DNA from: an uncultured delta proteobacterium
GTDB lineage: Bacteria > Myxococcota_A > Polyangia > Polyangiales > Polyangiaceae
Assembly: GCA_903906315.1 (NCBI GenBank)
Contig: CAIVJW010000066.1
Coordinates: 1-37,403, forward strand
Direction: 5' to 3'
DNA length: 37,403 nt
Below are positions 17,220 through 27,388 of this stretch, one piece after another; position 1 is the first letter of the stretch, and every line of letters starts with the position of its first letter. Under the pieces are notes generated by a model that saw only the letters and a list, made by a program, of their open reading frames with translations, was not told the DNA's origin and searched no databases. Position numbers and translations under genes: made by a program.

Positions 17220-19658
17220 CTATCCCTTCTCGGCGACGATCAGGATGCGCGGCGATTCGGTGCCAAAGAAGACGCCGGGATGCGCGTGATGACCGGTGAC
17301 CTCGACGACCTTGTAACCGGCGTCGTGGAGCATCGTCCCGAGCTCGTGGAGCGCGTAGAGACGAATGGAGTAGTCGATCTCGCGCGACCGGCCGTCGTCG
17401 AACATCGCCGTGCGCTTGACGCGAAGGCGGCTCGTGAAGAAGTCGAAGTACGTCTCGTCCATGCAGACGCAGCCCTCGCCCTCGAACCACACGAGGCTCG
17501 GCAGGCGCGGCGCCACGTAGTCGCGATTGGTGACGTCGAGCAGCAGCATGCCCCCCTGCCGCAGCGCGCGGTGCGCGCGGAGCAGGACGTCGAGGTTCTT
17601 CTCCTCGTCGAAGTAGCCGAAGCTCGTGCCCCAGCAGTAGATGCCGTCGAAGGTCTCCTCGAAGGCCATCTCCCGCATGTCGCCCTGCAGGAAGTTGAGC
17701 TTCTGCCCGCGATCCTGGGCCTCGTCGGCGGCGCGCGCGAGCATCGCGAGCGAGAGGTCGTAGCCGACGACGCTGTAGCCGCGACTGGCGAGCTCGACCG
17801 CGTGCTGACCAGCGCCGCACGCGAGGTCGAGGATCACGGCGCCCTTCTCGAGCGCGAGGCTCTCCTCGATGAAGTCGGCGTCCTTGCGCACGTGCTTCGG
17901 CTCGAGCCGATCCATCGTGCGGAGGTAGTCGTCACCGAAGAGGTCCTCCCACCACGAGCGCGGGCGCTTGCGCGTCTCCGGGGGCGTCGTGGTGGCGACG
18001 GGCGAGGGCTTGACGGGCGCAGCCCCGGGGAACGCCGGGGCGACCGCGCCGGGCGCGGACGTCGGCGGGGGCGTCGCGGCGGGGCGCGCGGCCGGGGGCG
18101 GAGGCGGCTTCGAGATCGCGGCCGGCGGCCGGTCCGAGGTCGGGCGGGCGCGAGCGACGTCGTCGGCCGAGGGCGCGGCGGCGACCGTGGCGATGGCGGG
18201 CAGCGCGCCCGGCGCGGGGTCGCGCGGCTGGGTGAGGATCGCCAGGCTCGGGAACGGGACGGGAGGCGCGCCGATGTCCGGAATGCTGGCGCTCGGGGCG
18301 CGCTTCGGCGGCGGGGGCGGCGGCGGCGGCTTCCGGGGCGCCGCCAGCGGGCCGTCCATGTCGAGGTCGACCGGGATCTCCTCGCTCGGTGGCGCGCTGT
18401 CGGTGGCGTCGACGTCGATCTCGTCGATCGTCTCGGGGTCGTGGATGCGGAACGGGCTGCTCGGCGGCGGCGGCAGGGGGGCCTCGAGCGCCGCCGCGGC
18501 GATGACCACCTTCGGCGGGCCCGCCACCGGCGGGGGAGGCGGGTGCCCGCCGGGCGGCGACGCCGCGACGGGATCGGACGGCGGTCCGAAGCCGCCGTGC
18601 CCCGGCGCCCACGGCAGGCTGGACGAGCCCGGGATCGTCGGGGCCGCGTCGGGGATCTCGACGTCCGACCAGGCCGAGCGCGGCAGCGTGGGGGCGGCGT
18701 CGGGCACCTCGATGGGCCGGCGGACCTCTCCCCGACGGGTCGGCGCGGCGTCGGGGACGGCCGTCGGCTCGTCGAGCGGGCCGAAGTCGTCGAACGGCTC
18801 GACGTCGATCTCGGGCGTCGGCGCGACGAGCGGCGCGCGCGCGACCTCCGGCACGCCCATGCCGGCGCTGACGAGGCTCGCCGCCTGCTCGACGACGGGC
18901 GGCATCGGCGTCCAGCCCTTCTCGAGCACGTCGGGCGAAGCAGGCGGCGGCACCGAGCCGATCTGGATGATGCGCTGAGGCCGGATGACGTCGTCCCCCG
19001 GCGGCGGGGGCGGCGCCTGCTCGACCTCGGGGTCCGGCAGCCGAGCGAAGCTCGCGACGGGCCCGGGCGGGGCCGTCGGCGAGATCTCGTCGAAGGGCGC
19101 CTCGTTCCCGGAGACGTCGACGACCTGCGCGCGCGGCACGGAGTCCGCGGGGATCTTCACCGTGCGGCGCGACTGGCGGCGCCGCGCGGGCCAGCCGTCA
19201 CCCGGGTCACTGGGCGCCGGCGTGGGCGGGTCGGCGAACGAGGATCGCGTCCGGCCGTCGGCCTCGCCATCGGGCGCCGAGGGGGCCGGCGGCCGCGGCC
19301 CGAAGACCGGCGCGGGGCCGAGGGGGGCGAGCTCGTCGAGGCCGGCGATCGTCGGGAGCGTCGGCGGCGGAGGCGGCGCGGGCAGCGGCACCACGACGGG
19401 CGCGACGCCGGCGGCGGGCCGAGGCGGGGGGGTGGACCGCGGGCCGCCTGGCCGCGGGGGAGCCGCTGGCGCGCCGCGGAGCGGCGAGGCGGAGACGGCC
19501 GAAGCGAGGGGCGGCGCGGGGTTCGACGGCGACGCGGACGGCGCCTCGGCGGGCGGCGGTGCCGATGGGGGCGCCGGGCCGGGGGCCGCTCCGTCGCGAT
19601 CCTCGGTGGACTGCGCCGGCCCCGAAGGCAGGGCGTCGCGCGGCGTCTCGTCGGTCAC
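17220..19658 (-). CDS. Methyltransferase with long proline-rich N-terminus
   Basis: An 812-residue protein with two very different halves. Residues 1 to about 565 are low-complexity, rich in Pro/Ala/Gly/Asp and surely disordered. They include poly-Pro runs (PPPPPPPPK) and three copies of [VI]PDAAPT spaced exactly 17 residues apart (about 300, 317 and 334). Residues ~568-812 form a class I SAM-dependent methyltransferase: WWEDLFGDDYLRT, motif I ILDLACGAGQHAVEL, then GYDLSLAMLARA, LNFLQGDMREM and GGMLLLDVTNRDY. GTG 19658 overlaps the psd stop (GTGA), so it is coupled to phosphatidylserine decarboxylase. A lipid or lipid-associated substrate is therefore conceivable (PE N-methylation would be the textbook guess), but the domain is not clearly PmtA. 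The substrate is unknown. Confidence 0.85.
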   Translation of the reverse strand: MTDETPRDALPSGPAQSTEDRDGAAPGPAPPSAPPPAEAPSASPSNPAPPLASAVSASPLRGAPAAPPRPGGPRSTPPPRPAAGVAPVVVPLPAPPPPPTLPTIAGLDELAPLGPAPVFGPRPPAPSAPDGEADGRTRSSFADPPTPAPSDPGDGWPARRRQSRRTVKIPADSVPRAQVVDVSGNEAPFDEISPTAPPGPVASFARLPDPEVEQAPPPPPGDDVIRPQRIIQIGSVPPPASPDVLEKGWTPMPPVVEQAASLVSAGMGVPEVARAPLVAPTPEIDVEPFDDFGPLDEPTAVPDAAPTRRGEVRRPIEVPDAAPTLPRSAWSDVEIPDAAPTIPGSSSLPWAPGHGGFGPPSDPVAASPPGGHPPPPPVAGPPKVVIAAAALEAPLPPPPSSPFRIHDPETIDEIDVDATDSAPPSEEIPVDLDMDGPLAAPRKPPPPPPPPKRAPSASIPDIGAPPVPFPSLAILTQPRDPAPGALPAIATVAAAPSADDVARARPTSDRPPAAISKPPPPPAARPAATPPPTSAPGAVAPAFPGAAPVKPSPVATTTPPETRKRPRSWWEDLFGDDYLRTMDRLEPKHVRKDADFIEESLALEKGAVILDLACGAGQHAVELASRGYSVVGYDLSLAMLARAADEAQDRGQKLNFLQGDMREMAFEETFDGIYCWGTSFGYFDEEKNLDVLLRAHRALRQGGMLLLDVTNRDYVAPRLPSLVWFEGEGCVCMDETYFDFFTSRLRVKRTAMFDDGRSREIDYSIRLYALHELGTMLHDAGYKVVEVTGHHAHPGVFFGTESPRILIVAEKG

Positions 19659-20551
19659 GGCGTGCTCCCGCCGCCGGACGCGCGCGCGTGGCCGGGGCGC
19701 GAGGCGGTCGCCCCGGCGGCGAGGGCCTGCCCCATGCGGATCGTGCCGAGCGGCGCCGTGAAGGCGGGCGAGGCGCCCTTCTCGACGAACACGACGGCGG
19801 TGGATCCGAGGTGAAATACGCCGATTTCGTCGCCGCGCGCGACGGATCGGGGCGGCGCGATCGGGTGATCGCCGACCGGCACGTCGCGCCCCGCGACGCC
19901 CGTCACGGTGATGCGTCCGACGATCATCGCGCCGACCATCACGACCGTGACGCGCCCGCGCGCCGAGCCGTCGACCGGGTCGATCACGATGGCGACGCGG
20001 CGGTTGCGGGCGAAGAGCGAAGGGATGTGGCGCTCGCCGATCGAGTTGACCGGATAGAGGTCGCCGGGCATCGAGCGGACGACCGTCACGGCGCCCCCGA
20101 CCGGGGCGTGCACCCGGTGGTAGTCGCGGGGCGAGAGGTACACGACGACGAACTGCCCGCCGTCGTAGCGATCGGCCTCGGCGGCGTCGCCGACGAGCTC
20201 GGCGACCGTGTAGTCGCGGCCCTTGATGCGGAAGCGGCCTCCGCGGTCGACCGGGCCGATGGCCTCGATCCGCCCGTCGGACGGGCTGACCACGGCGTCG
20301 GCGTCGACGTCGATCGGCCGGGCGCCGTCGCGCAGGGCGCGCGTGAAGAAGGCGTCGAAGCTGCCCCACGCGCCGACCGGGTCGACGGTGTCCTCGAGCG
20401 CCACGTCGTACGCGCGGGCGTAGAGGCCGACGACGGCGGTCGAAAGCGCGGTAGGCAGGCGAGCGTCGCAAAGACGCCCGACGGCGCGGGTGATGTGGGT
20501 CCTCGGGAGCACCCGAAGAAGCTGTGCGGCGGCGTAGGTGGCTGCGGTCAT
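19655..20551 (-). CDS. psd: Phosphatidylserine decarboxylase proenzyme
   Basis: A 298-residue proenzyme that decarboxylates phosphatidylserine to phosphatidylethanolamine in the inner membrane. The self-cleavage site LGST is visible (FHLGSTAVVF, about residue 253), whose Ser becomes the pyruvoyl group. The conserved SPSDGRI (Asp of the charge relay) and YHRVHAPVGG (catalytic His) blocks are present, as is the N-terminal DAFFTRALRDGARPID segment. The length fits the bacterial membrane-type enzyme (E. coli 322). It leads a minus-strand run with the methyltransferase, a GGDEF cyclase and the FAD enzyme. A 284-nt divergent region separates it from the metallo-hydrolase gene at 20836, so its promoter should lie there. 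Confidence 0.95.
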   Translation of the reverse strand: MTAATYAAAQLLRVLPRTHITRAVGRLCDARLPTALSTAVVGLYARAYDVALEDTVDPVGAWGSFDAFFTRALRDGARPIDVDADAVVSPSDGRIEAIGPVDRGGRFRIKGRDYTVAELVGDAAEADRYDGGQFVVVYLSPRDYHRVHAPVGGAVTVVRSMPGDLYPVNSIGERHIPSLFARNRRVAIVIDPVDGSARGRVTVVMVGAMIVGRITVTGVAGRDVPVGDHPIAPPRSVARGDEIGVFHLGSTAVVFVEKGASPAFTAPLGTIRMGQALAAGATASRPGHARASGGGSTP

Positions 20552-20746
20552 GGAGGAAGTGCGGGACGGACCCGTCGGATGCTAGGCCCCGCCATGGACC
20601 CCGGTCAACGCTTCGCCGGGCGAGGTCACGATGAAGACGCGAAGGCGGCGACCGCGGAGGGGCGACCGGCCTCGGGGCGCGGCGATCCGTTTCGGCGCTC
20701 CGCGATGGAGCGGGAAGGCTCGGCCTGGACCGTCGAGCGCGCGCCA

Positions 20747-20766
20747 CCCTGGAATTGCCCTGGAAT
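20747..20766. promoter_or_regulatory. Direct repeat in the divergent promoter region
   Basis: CCCTGGAAT occurs at 20747-20755 and again at 20758-20766, with start-to-start spacing of 11 bp (one helical turn). It lies about 70 bp before the metallo-hydrolase start and 200 bp before psd. The spacing on one DNA face suggests a regulator site, but no protein can be assigned. Confidence 0.35.
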
Positions 20767-20835
20767 GTGGCCCGCACGGGGTCGGCATGGGGCTCGCACT
20801 ACGGGTGGGCAGACCACCTGGAAAGGAGCCGGACC

Positions 20836-21684
<849 letters not shown>

Positions 21685-21690
21685 GCCGCC

Positions 21691-23295
<1,605 letters not shown>

Positions 23296-23299
23296 GAGG

Positions 23300-23322
23300 C
23301 CGCGCGCCTCGGCGCCGCGCGG
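23300..23322 (+). terminator. GC hairpin after the sigma-54 activator
   Basis: CCGCGCG and CGCGCGG pair over 7 bp with a 9-nt loop, 4 nt after the activator stop. It is U-less. The cysteine-cluster gene starts 23 nt later, so this may only attenuate read-through. Confidence 0.35.
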
Positions 23323-23345
23323 TCGCCCGTGGTAGACCCCGGACG

Positions 23346-23681
23346 GTGGGCGCACCTCCCGATCTCGACTGCCTCGCTTGCGGGGCCTGCTGCCGGCAGG
23401 GCAGCGACGGGCGCATCCTCGTGCCCGCCGAGGACCTCGCCCGCTGGCGCGCGATCGGTCGCGACGATCTCGCCGACTCCCTGGTACCCGGGCACTTCGG
23501 CGAGCTCGCGTTCCCGTACCGCGCCGACGGATCGTGCGTGCACCTCGGCACGCCCGACGGCGCGCACGCATGCTCGATCTACGCCGACCGCGGGACGACC
23601 TGCCGGGAGTTCGAGGCAGGGAGCCGGCAATGCCTCGAGTTCCGACGCGAAGCGGGCGTCGATCCGCCGCGCGAGCGGTGA
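23346..23681 (+). CDS. YkgJ-type cysteine-cluster protein
   Basis: A 111-residue protein of the YkgJ/UPF0153 family. It has the diagnostic N-terminal cluster CLACGACC (Cys at about residues 9, 12, 15 and 16), then CVHL, and the C-terminal pattern CSIYADRGTTCREFEAG...CL. Eight conserved Cys suggest an iron-sulphur or zinc site; the family is annotated as putative Zn/Fe chelators of unknown role. GTG 23346 is inferred because the first Cys motif follows 8 codons later and no ATG precedes it in frame. It lies 50 nt after the sigma-54 activator and converges on the DUF2752 gene, with stops only 10 nt apart. Confidence 0.85.
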   Translation: MGAPPDLDCLACGACCRQGSDGRILVPAEDLARWRAIGRDDLADSLVPGHFGELAFPYRADGSCVHLGTPDGAHACSIYADRGTTCREFEAGSRQCLEFRREAGVDPPRER

Positions 23682-23691
23682 GCCGAGGGGA

Positions 23692-24108
23692 TCACACGGG
23701 CACGGGGCCACCGAAGGCGCCGAGGAAGCGGGCGACCCAGACGACGGCGCCCGCGACCGCGAGCGCACCGATCACGCGATGCGCGGGGCGCTCCCACGGA
23801 AAGGGCGCGTCGACGCCGCGCGCGACCCTCCAACCCGCGCGGGCCGCGACGTAGACCGCGACGCACGGCGTGACCACGGGCGCGAGCGGGTGGAGCTCGA
23901 CGGCCCGAGCGACGTGGCCCTGGAGCAGCGCGATCGACGCGCGCGTGAGCCCGCACGCGGGGCACGGGACGCGCGCCAGCAGCGCCAGCGGGCAGAGCGT
24001 GAGGTCGGAAGCGACGACGAGGGCCGCGAGCGCGACGAGCCCGAGGATCGCCAACGCTCGCCCCTGCTGCCCGGACGCGAAGCGTGCCGCGCGCCCGGCC
24101 ACCGCCAC
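23692..24108 (-). CDS. DUF2752 membrane protein
   Basis: A 138-residue membrane protein of the DUF2752 family. The signature CPLALLARVPCPACGLTRA is clear, followed by LLQGHVARAVELHPLAP. Three hydrophobic spans are visible (about 17-40, 70-95 and 112-135). The C-P-x-C-G-L-T-R motif is invariant in the family but its role is unknown. GTG 24108 is the first start after the TM2 stop, leaving a 2-nt gap, so it is translated with the TM2 gene; GTG 24102 is an alternative. TM2 and DUF2752 genes are neighbours in many genomes. Confidence 0.85.
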   Translation of the reverse strand: MAVAGRAARFASGQQGRALAILGLVALAALVVASDLTLCPLALLARVPCPACGLTRASIALLQGHVARAVELHPLAPVVTPCVAVYVAARAGWRVARGVDAPFPWERPAHRVIGALAVAGAVVWVARFLGAFGGPVPV

Positions 24109-24110
24109 GA

Positions 24111-24320
24111 TCAGGTCAGCTCGCGGCCGTCTGCCATTTTCATCGACCCGGTCAGGATCATGATGAGGTCGAACATGGCCCAAAAGCCACAGCCGCCGAA
24201 GGTGATGAGCTGAACCCACCAGTTGCTGTAGCCCATCATCTTGCGATGAATGCCGAGACCGCCGAGGAAGAAGCAGATCAGAATCATCGTCGTCTTGGAC
24301 TGCGCGGGCGTGTCGCTCAT
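24111..24320 (-). CDS. TM2-domain membrane protein
   Basis: A 69-residue protein, essentially one TM2 domain. It has a short polar N-terminus (SDTPAQSKTTM), a first membrane span with the family pattern FFLGGLGIHR (the Asp of the usual G-x-H/D-R-F-Y is absent), then FGGCGFWAMFDLIMIL in the second span. ATG 24320 follows AAGGAG (24330-24335) by 9 nt. It is the first gene of a two-gene unit with DUF2752. TM2 proteins are small helical hairpins in the membrane, with no established bacterial function. Confidence 0.9.
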   Translation of the reverse strand: MSDTPAQSKTTMILICFFLGGLGIHRKMMGYSNWWVQLITFGGCGFWAMFDLIMILTGSMKMADGRELT

Positions 24321-24744
24321 CAGTTTGCTCTCCTTGTGAGTGTCCCCAAGGTGAACCTAGCCGGTCTCGTCGCCAACTCGCAACCCCATTGCACGGCAAT
24401 CGGCGGCTCCGGGACAATCCCGACTTGCCGCACCTCGGCGGCCACGCCACCGGACGACGCTCTCGCTGGTCGAGGCGCCGCCCCGCCGCCGCGAGCAGGA
24501 CGCCTGTTGGTCGCCGGAAGCTCGCCCCTCGCCGAGAAGGTGCGGTCGCCACCCCTTTCGATCGTCGGCTTGAAAGCCGGTGCAAAGCGGCCAGGAAGCC
24601 CGACCTACGGCCGGGTTCGAATCGATCCGAGCCCGGCAGCGCCTCTCTCCTGGGGAGTGGGGTTGGCTGGCACGGGGTGGCGACGCAGGAGGCGTTGCGC
24701 CGACGCGGGCCGCGACCGTACGGTTCGATCCGAGGAGGTACGAG
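24321..24744. other. Gene-free region with possible structured leader
   Basis: No convincing gene in 424 nt. The left edge holds the TM2 ribosome site. In the right half there are two stems: CGGCT-TGAA-AGCCG at 24566-24579, and a 10-bp stem (one G-T pair) at 24610-24619/24628-24637 with an 8-nt loop. The palindrome ACCGTACGGT lies at 24715-24724, just before AGGAGG (24733-24738) of the next gene. The arrangement could be a folded 5' leader. I could not match it to a known riboswitch. Confidence 0.4.
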
Positions 24745-25395
24745 ATGACCAAGTACGCTGTGTTGGGATCGGGGCAGGTCGGTAAGGTGCTGGCGGACGG
24801 CCTGCTGGGCCTCGGCCACGAGGTGATGCGCGCGAGCCGCGAGCCGAGCAAGCTCGCGGAGTGGAAGGCGGGCGCGGGCGCGGGCGCGCAGGTGGGCACG
24901 TTCGCGGAGGCGGCGGCGTGGGGCAACCAGGTCGTGCTCGCGGTGAAGGGCAGCGCCGCCGAGGAGGCCGTCGGGCTGGCGGGGCCGGAGAACCTCGCGG
25001 GCAAGACCGTGATCGACGCGACGAACCCGATCGCCGACGCGCCGCCCGTGAACGGCGTGCTGCGCTACTTCACGAACCACGACGAGTCGCTGATGGAGCG
25101 CCTGCAGAAGCGGGCGCCCGAGGCCCACTTCGTCAAGGCGTTCTCGTGCGTAGGCGGGCCGTTCATGGTCCAGCCGAAGTTTCCCGGCGGGCCGCCGACG
25201 ATGTTCATCTGCGGCAACGACGAGGCGGCCAAGGGCGAGGTGCGGACGCTGCTCGAGGCGTTCGGCTGGGACACGGCCGACATGGGCGCGGTCGAGGCGG
25301 CGCGGGCGATCGAGCCGCTCTGCATGCTCTGGTGCATCCCCGGGCTGTCGAAGAACAGCTGGGGCCACGCCTTCAAGCTCCTGCGGCTGGGCTGA
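24745..25395 (+). CDS. NAD(P)-binding F420-reductase-like oxidoreductase
   Basis: A 216-residue Rossmann-fold protein. The dinucleotide motif GSGQVG (residues 8-13) is followed by the GHEV...SREPSKL region typical of NADPH-binding members. Middle blocks KTVIDATNPIAD, FVKAFSCVG and PTMFICGNDEAAKG match the NADP oxidoreductase coenzyme F420-dependent family, in which such proteins are often annotated as NADPH-dependent F420 reductases or predicted dinucleotide-binding enzymes. No F420-specific feature can be seen, so the electron acceptor is open. ATG 24745 follows AGGAGG with 6-nt spacing. A decayed hairpin repeat starts 15 nt after the stop codon. Confidence 0.88.
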   Translation: MTKYAVLGSGQVGKVLADGLLGLGHEVMRASREPSKLAEWKAGAGAGAQVGTFAEAAAWGNQVVLAVKGSAAEEAVGLAGPENLAGKTVIDATNPIADAPPVNGVLRYFTNHDESLMERLQKRAPEAHFVKAFSCVGGPFMVQPKFPGGPPTMFICGNDEAAKGEVRTLLEAFGWDTADMGAVEAARAIEPLCMLWCIPGLSKNSWGHAFKLLRLG

Positions 25396-25409
25396 AGAGG
25401 TGTAGAGAA

Positions 25410-25473
25410 TCCACCACGGAAGCGGCAGAGGAGAGGATTGAACATCGGTGTCTTCTCTGTGCCTCCGTGGTGA
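25410..25473. repeat. Dispersed hairpin repeat, copy 2 (decayed)
   Basis: The left arm CCACCACGGAAGCGG (25411-25425) and the right arm CTCTGTGCCTCCGTGGTGA (25455-25473) match the copy at 26-87. The right arm is almost identical; the left has substitutions and a one-base shift. The outer CACCACGGA / TCCGTGGTG pairs perfectly. It lies 15 nt after the oxidoreductase stop and may double as its terminator. Confidence 0.75.
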
Positions 25474-25554
25474 ACCCATCGTGATTTTCGGACCCCTCTC
25501 AAGACAGCGCGCCACGCGAGCGCGGCTGTCGCGGCCCCGCGCGAGGATGACACG

Positions 25555-26538
25555 ATGGGACGATCGCCGGACGACGACGGACAACCCGCTTCGGCGGTGC
25601 CGACACCGCGCACGGCCGGGCGCGGGACGTGGCGGCCGCATGCACCTTCGTCGAAGCCGCACGCGGCCCCCGGCGCCGGGTCGCCCCGCGGTGGCGACTG
25701 CGAAGACACCTGCGCGGCGTTCGGGGCAGCGCGGGGTCGTTTCCTGACGCGGCGCTCGCTGCGCACCCGCGCCCTCGGCGGCCTCGCGCTGACCGCTGCG
25801 ACCCTGATCGCGGGCGAGGCGGGGGCGCGACCGCCCTTCGAGCCGACCGACGTCTCGCTCGAGGAAAGCGGGACGGTCGAGATCGACACGCAGATTGGCC
25901 TGCTCCGCACCTCGGACGCGCGGTGGAAGAGCCCGCTCGTGGACGTCGAGCTGGACGTCGGCGTCGCCCCCGGCGTGGAGATCGACCTCGATTTCGCGTA
26001 CGCGGCGCTGGGCCCCGAGAGCGGGCGGATGGGCTACGCCGAGTCGGCGCCGGACAACCTGTGGGCCGCCATGAAGCTCGGGCTCCTGAACCGACGAGAC
26101 GAAGCCACGGGCAAGGCGTGGTCGATCGTCGCGCAGCTCGGGCCGCGCGTCCCGACCTCGCGGGGCGCGCACGGCGCCGGCGGCGAGGCGCTGCTGCTCG
26201 TCGGACGCACGTGGCCCGGCCAGCACGTCGTGCTCAACGTGGGGGCCGCCGTCGACCCCGCGCCGGAGGCGGGCGCGCGCCGGCCCGCCGGGATCGAGCT
26301 CGGGATCGACGTCGACTACGACCTCGACCGCGCGCACCGCTTCTCGCTGCTCGGCGAGATCGGCGGCTTCGCGGCGCTGACCGGCGCGAGTCATCAGGTC
26401 CACGCGACGCTCGGAGTCGGCTGGTCCGCGACGAGCTGGCTCACCCTCAGCGCGTCGGGGCTCGCCGGGTTCGTGGGCGACAGCGATCGGTTCGGCGTGC
26501 TCCTCGGCGTGTCGCCGAAGTGGGCGATCTGGCAGTAG
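25555..26538 (+). CDS. Outer-membrane beta-barrel-like exported protein
   Basis: A 327-residue protein as read from ATG 25555. Residues 1-65 are Pro/Arg/Ala-rich and look non-coding or disordered. A signal sequence then appears (TRRSLRTRALGGLALTAATLIAGEAGARPP, about 65-95), with a TRRSLR motif that resembles a twin-arginine signal. The mature part has repeated amphipathic strands, typically EVEIDLDF- or HVVLNVGA-like, alternating with short turns, and ends in an aromatic residue region (KWAIWQ). This fits a transporter-type outer-membrane barrel of about 230 residues. The true start is uncertain: no in-frame ATG/GTG lies just before the signal sequence, so ATG 25555 is used. It converges on the cytochrome b561-type gene. 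Confidence 0.65.
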   Translation: MGRSPDDDGQPASAVPTPRTAGRGTWRPHAPSSKPHAAPGAGSPRGGDCEDTCAAFGAARGRFLTRRSLRTRALGGLALTAATLIAGEAGARPPFEPTDVSLEESGTVEIDTQIGLLRTSDARWKSPLVDVELDVGVAPGVEIDLDFAYAALGPESGRMGYAESAPDNLWAAMKLGLLNRRDEATGKAWSIVAQLGPRVPTSRGAHGAGGEALLLVGRTWPGQHVVLNVGAAVDPAPEAGARRPAGIELGIDVDYDLDRAHRFSLLGEIGGFAALTGASHQVHATLGVGWSATSWLTLSASGLAGFVGDSDRFGVLLGVSPKWAIWQ

Positions 26539-26620
26539 GCGGTCCCGCCCATCGCGTCCCCGCCCGCGCGCGAGCCACGATGTCGAACGGGAGCTCACGC
26601 CCCGGGCCGCGTCCTACGCT

Positions 26621-27388
26621 TCAGTCGTCGTGGTGCCGATCGCGCCCACGACCGCCGCGGCGATCGCGATCGCCCTCCTCGGCATTGCCGAGCTCCAGGC
26701 TCGGTCCGACGCCGGGGAGCGTGAGGCGCCGAGTGGCCGGGTCGTAGCCGCGAACGAGGACCGCCGCCGAAGCGACGAGGAGGCCGATCGCCGCGACGGC
26801 CGCCACGGGGTGCGCCGAGGCGATGGCGTGCGCGGGGTCGCCGACCTGCTTGCCATCGACCATGTCGATCGCCACGTTCTCTCGGCGGCGGATCGCCTGG
26901 AGCGCGAGGCCCGCGAGGTGCGCCGCAACGACCGCGACCATCGCGTACACCAGGACCGCGTGAACGTCCTTCACCACATGCCCGCCTCGCGCGATCAGCG
27001 CGCCCGTGGCCGCGACGCCCAGGAGGAGCGCGAACATCGCGAAGGCGGCCCACGCGTTCGCCGGGTTGTGCCCTCGGTGCCGCTCGCCCTCGCCCCGGAA
27101 TACGCCGCGCAGATAGGACACGACCGACCCGGGTCCGAAGGCGAAGGAGCGGAAGCGCGCGTAGCGCGAGCCGACGAACCCCCACGCGACGCGGAGGACC
27201 ACCGCGATCGCGGCGATCGCCCCGAGCAGCATGTGGACGACGAAGGAGGGGCTGTGCTCGTCGGCGACGGACGCGACCACGAAGGCGGAGGCGAACGAGC
27301 CGGCGAGGGTCCAGTGAAGGAGACGAGTCGGCAGGTCCCAGACGAGGACGCGCGTGGACGGGGACGGCGCGGGCGATTTGGACGTCAT
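26621..27388 (-). CDS. Cytochrome b561-type membrane protein
   Basis: A 255-residue protein of the cytochrome b561/Ni-Fe hydrogenase b-subunit fold. It starts WDLPTRLLHWTLAGSF, the usual first helix with heme-ligand His. Four hydrophobic helices follow, with His in VVHMLLGA, VKDVHAVLVY and AAHLAGLAL as the probable remaining axial ligands for two b hemes. A long loop (GHNPANAW) separates helices two and three. An added hydrophobic span (VAAVAAIGLLVASAAVLV) and an acidic/Arg-rich tail end the protein. It transfers electrons between a soluble donor and the membrane quinone pool; the partner is not encoded nearby. ATG 27388 is chosen because the family N-terminus follows 18 codons later; no clear Shine-Dalgarno is visible. 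Confidence 0.88.
   Translation of the reverse strand: MTSKSPAPSPSTRVLVWDLPTRLLHWTLAGSFASAFVVASVADEHSPSFVVHMLLGAIAAIAVVLRVAWGFVGSRYARFRSFAFGPGSVVSYLRGVFRGEGERHRGHNPANAWAAFAMFALLLGVAATGALIARGGHVVKDVHAVLVYAMVAVVAAHLAGLALQAIRRRENVAIDMVDGKQVGDPAHAIASAHPVAAVAAIGLLVASAAVLVRGYDPATRRLTLPGVGPSLELGNAEEGDRDRRGGRGRDRHHDD

Noticed and set aside
24610-24637. GGTTCGAATC, resembling a tRNA T-loop
   Set aside because: The flanking bases do not form a 5-bp T-stem around it and no acceptor or anticodon arm can be built. It is part of a 10-bp hairpin instead.
24667-24682. TGGCACGGGGTGGC as a sigma-54 promoter before the oxidoreductase gene
   Set aside because: The -24 element is good but the GC of -12 is one base too close, and sigma-54 spacing is strict.
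24111-26598. Long minus-strand frame across the oxidoreductase and barrel genes
   Set aside because: No family signal outside the DUF2752 part at 23692-24108; it is a shadow of plus-strand genes.
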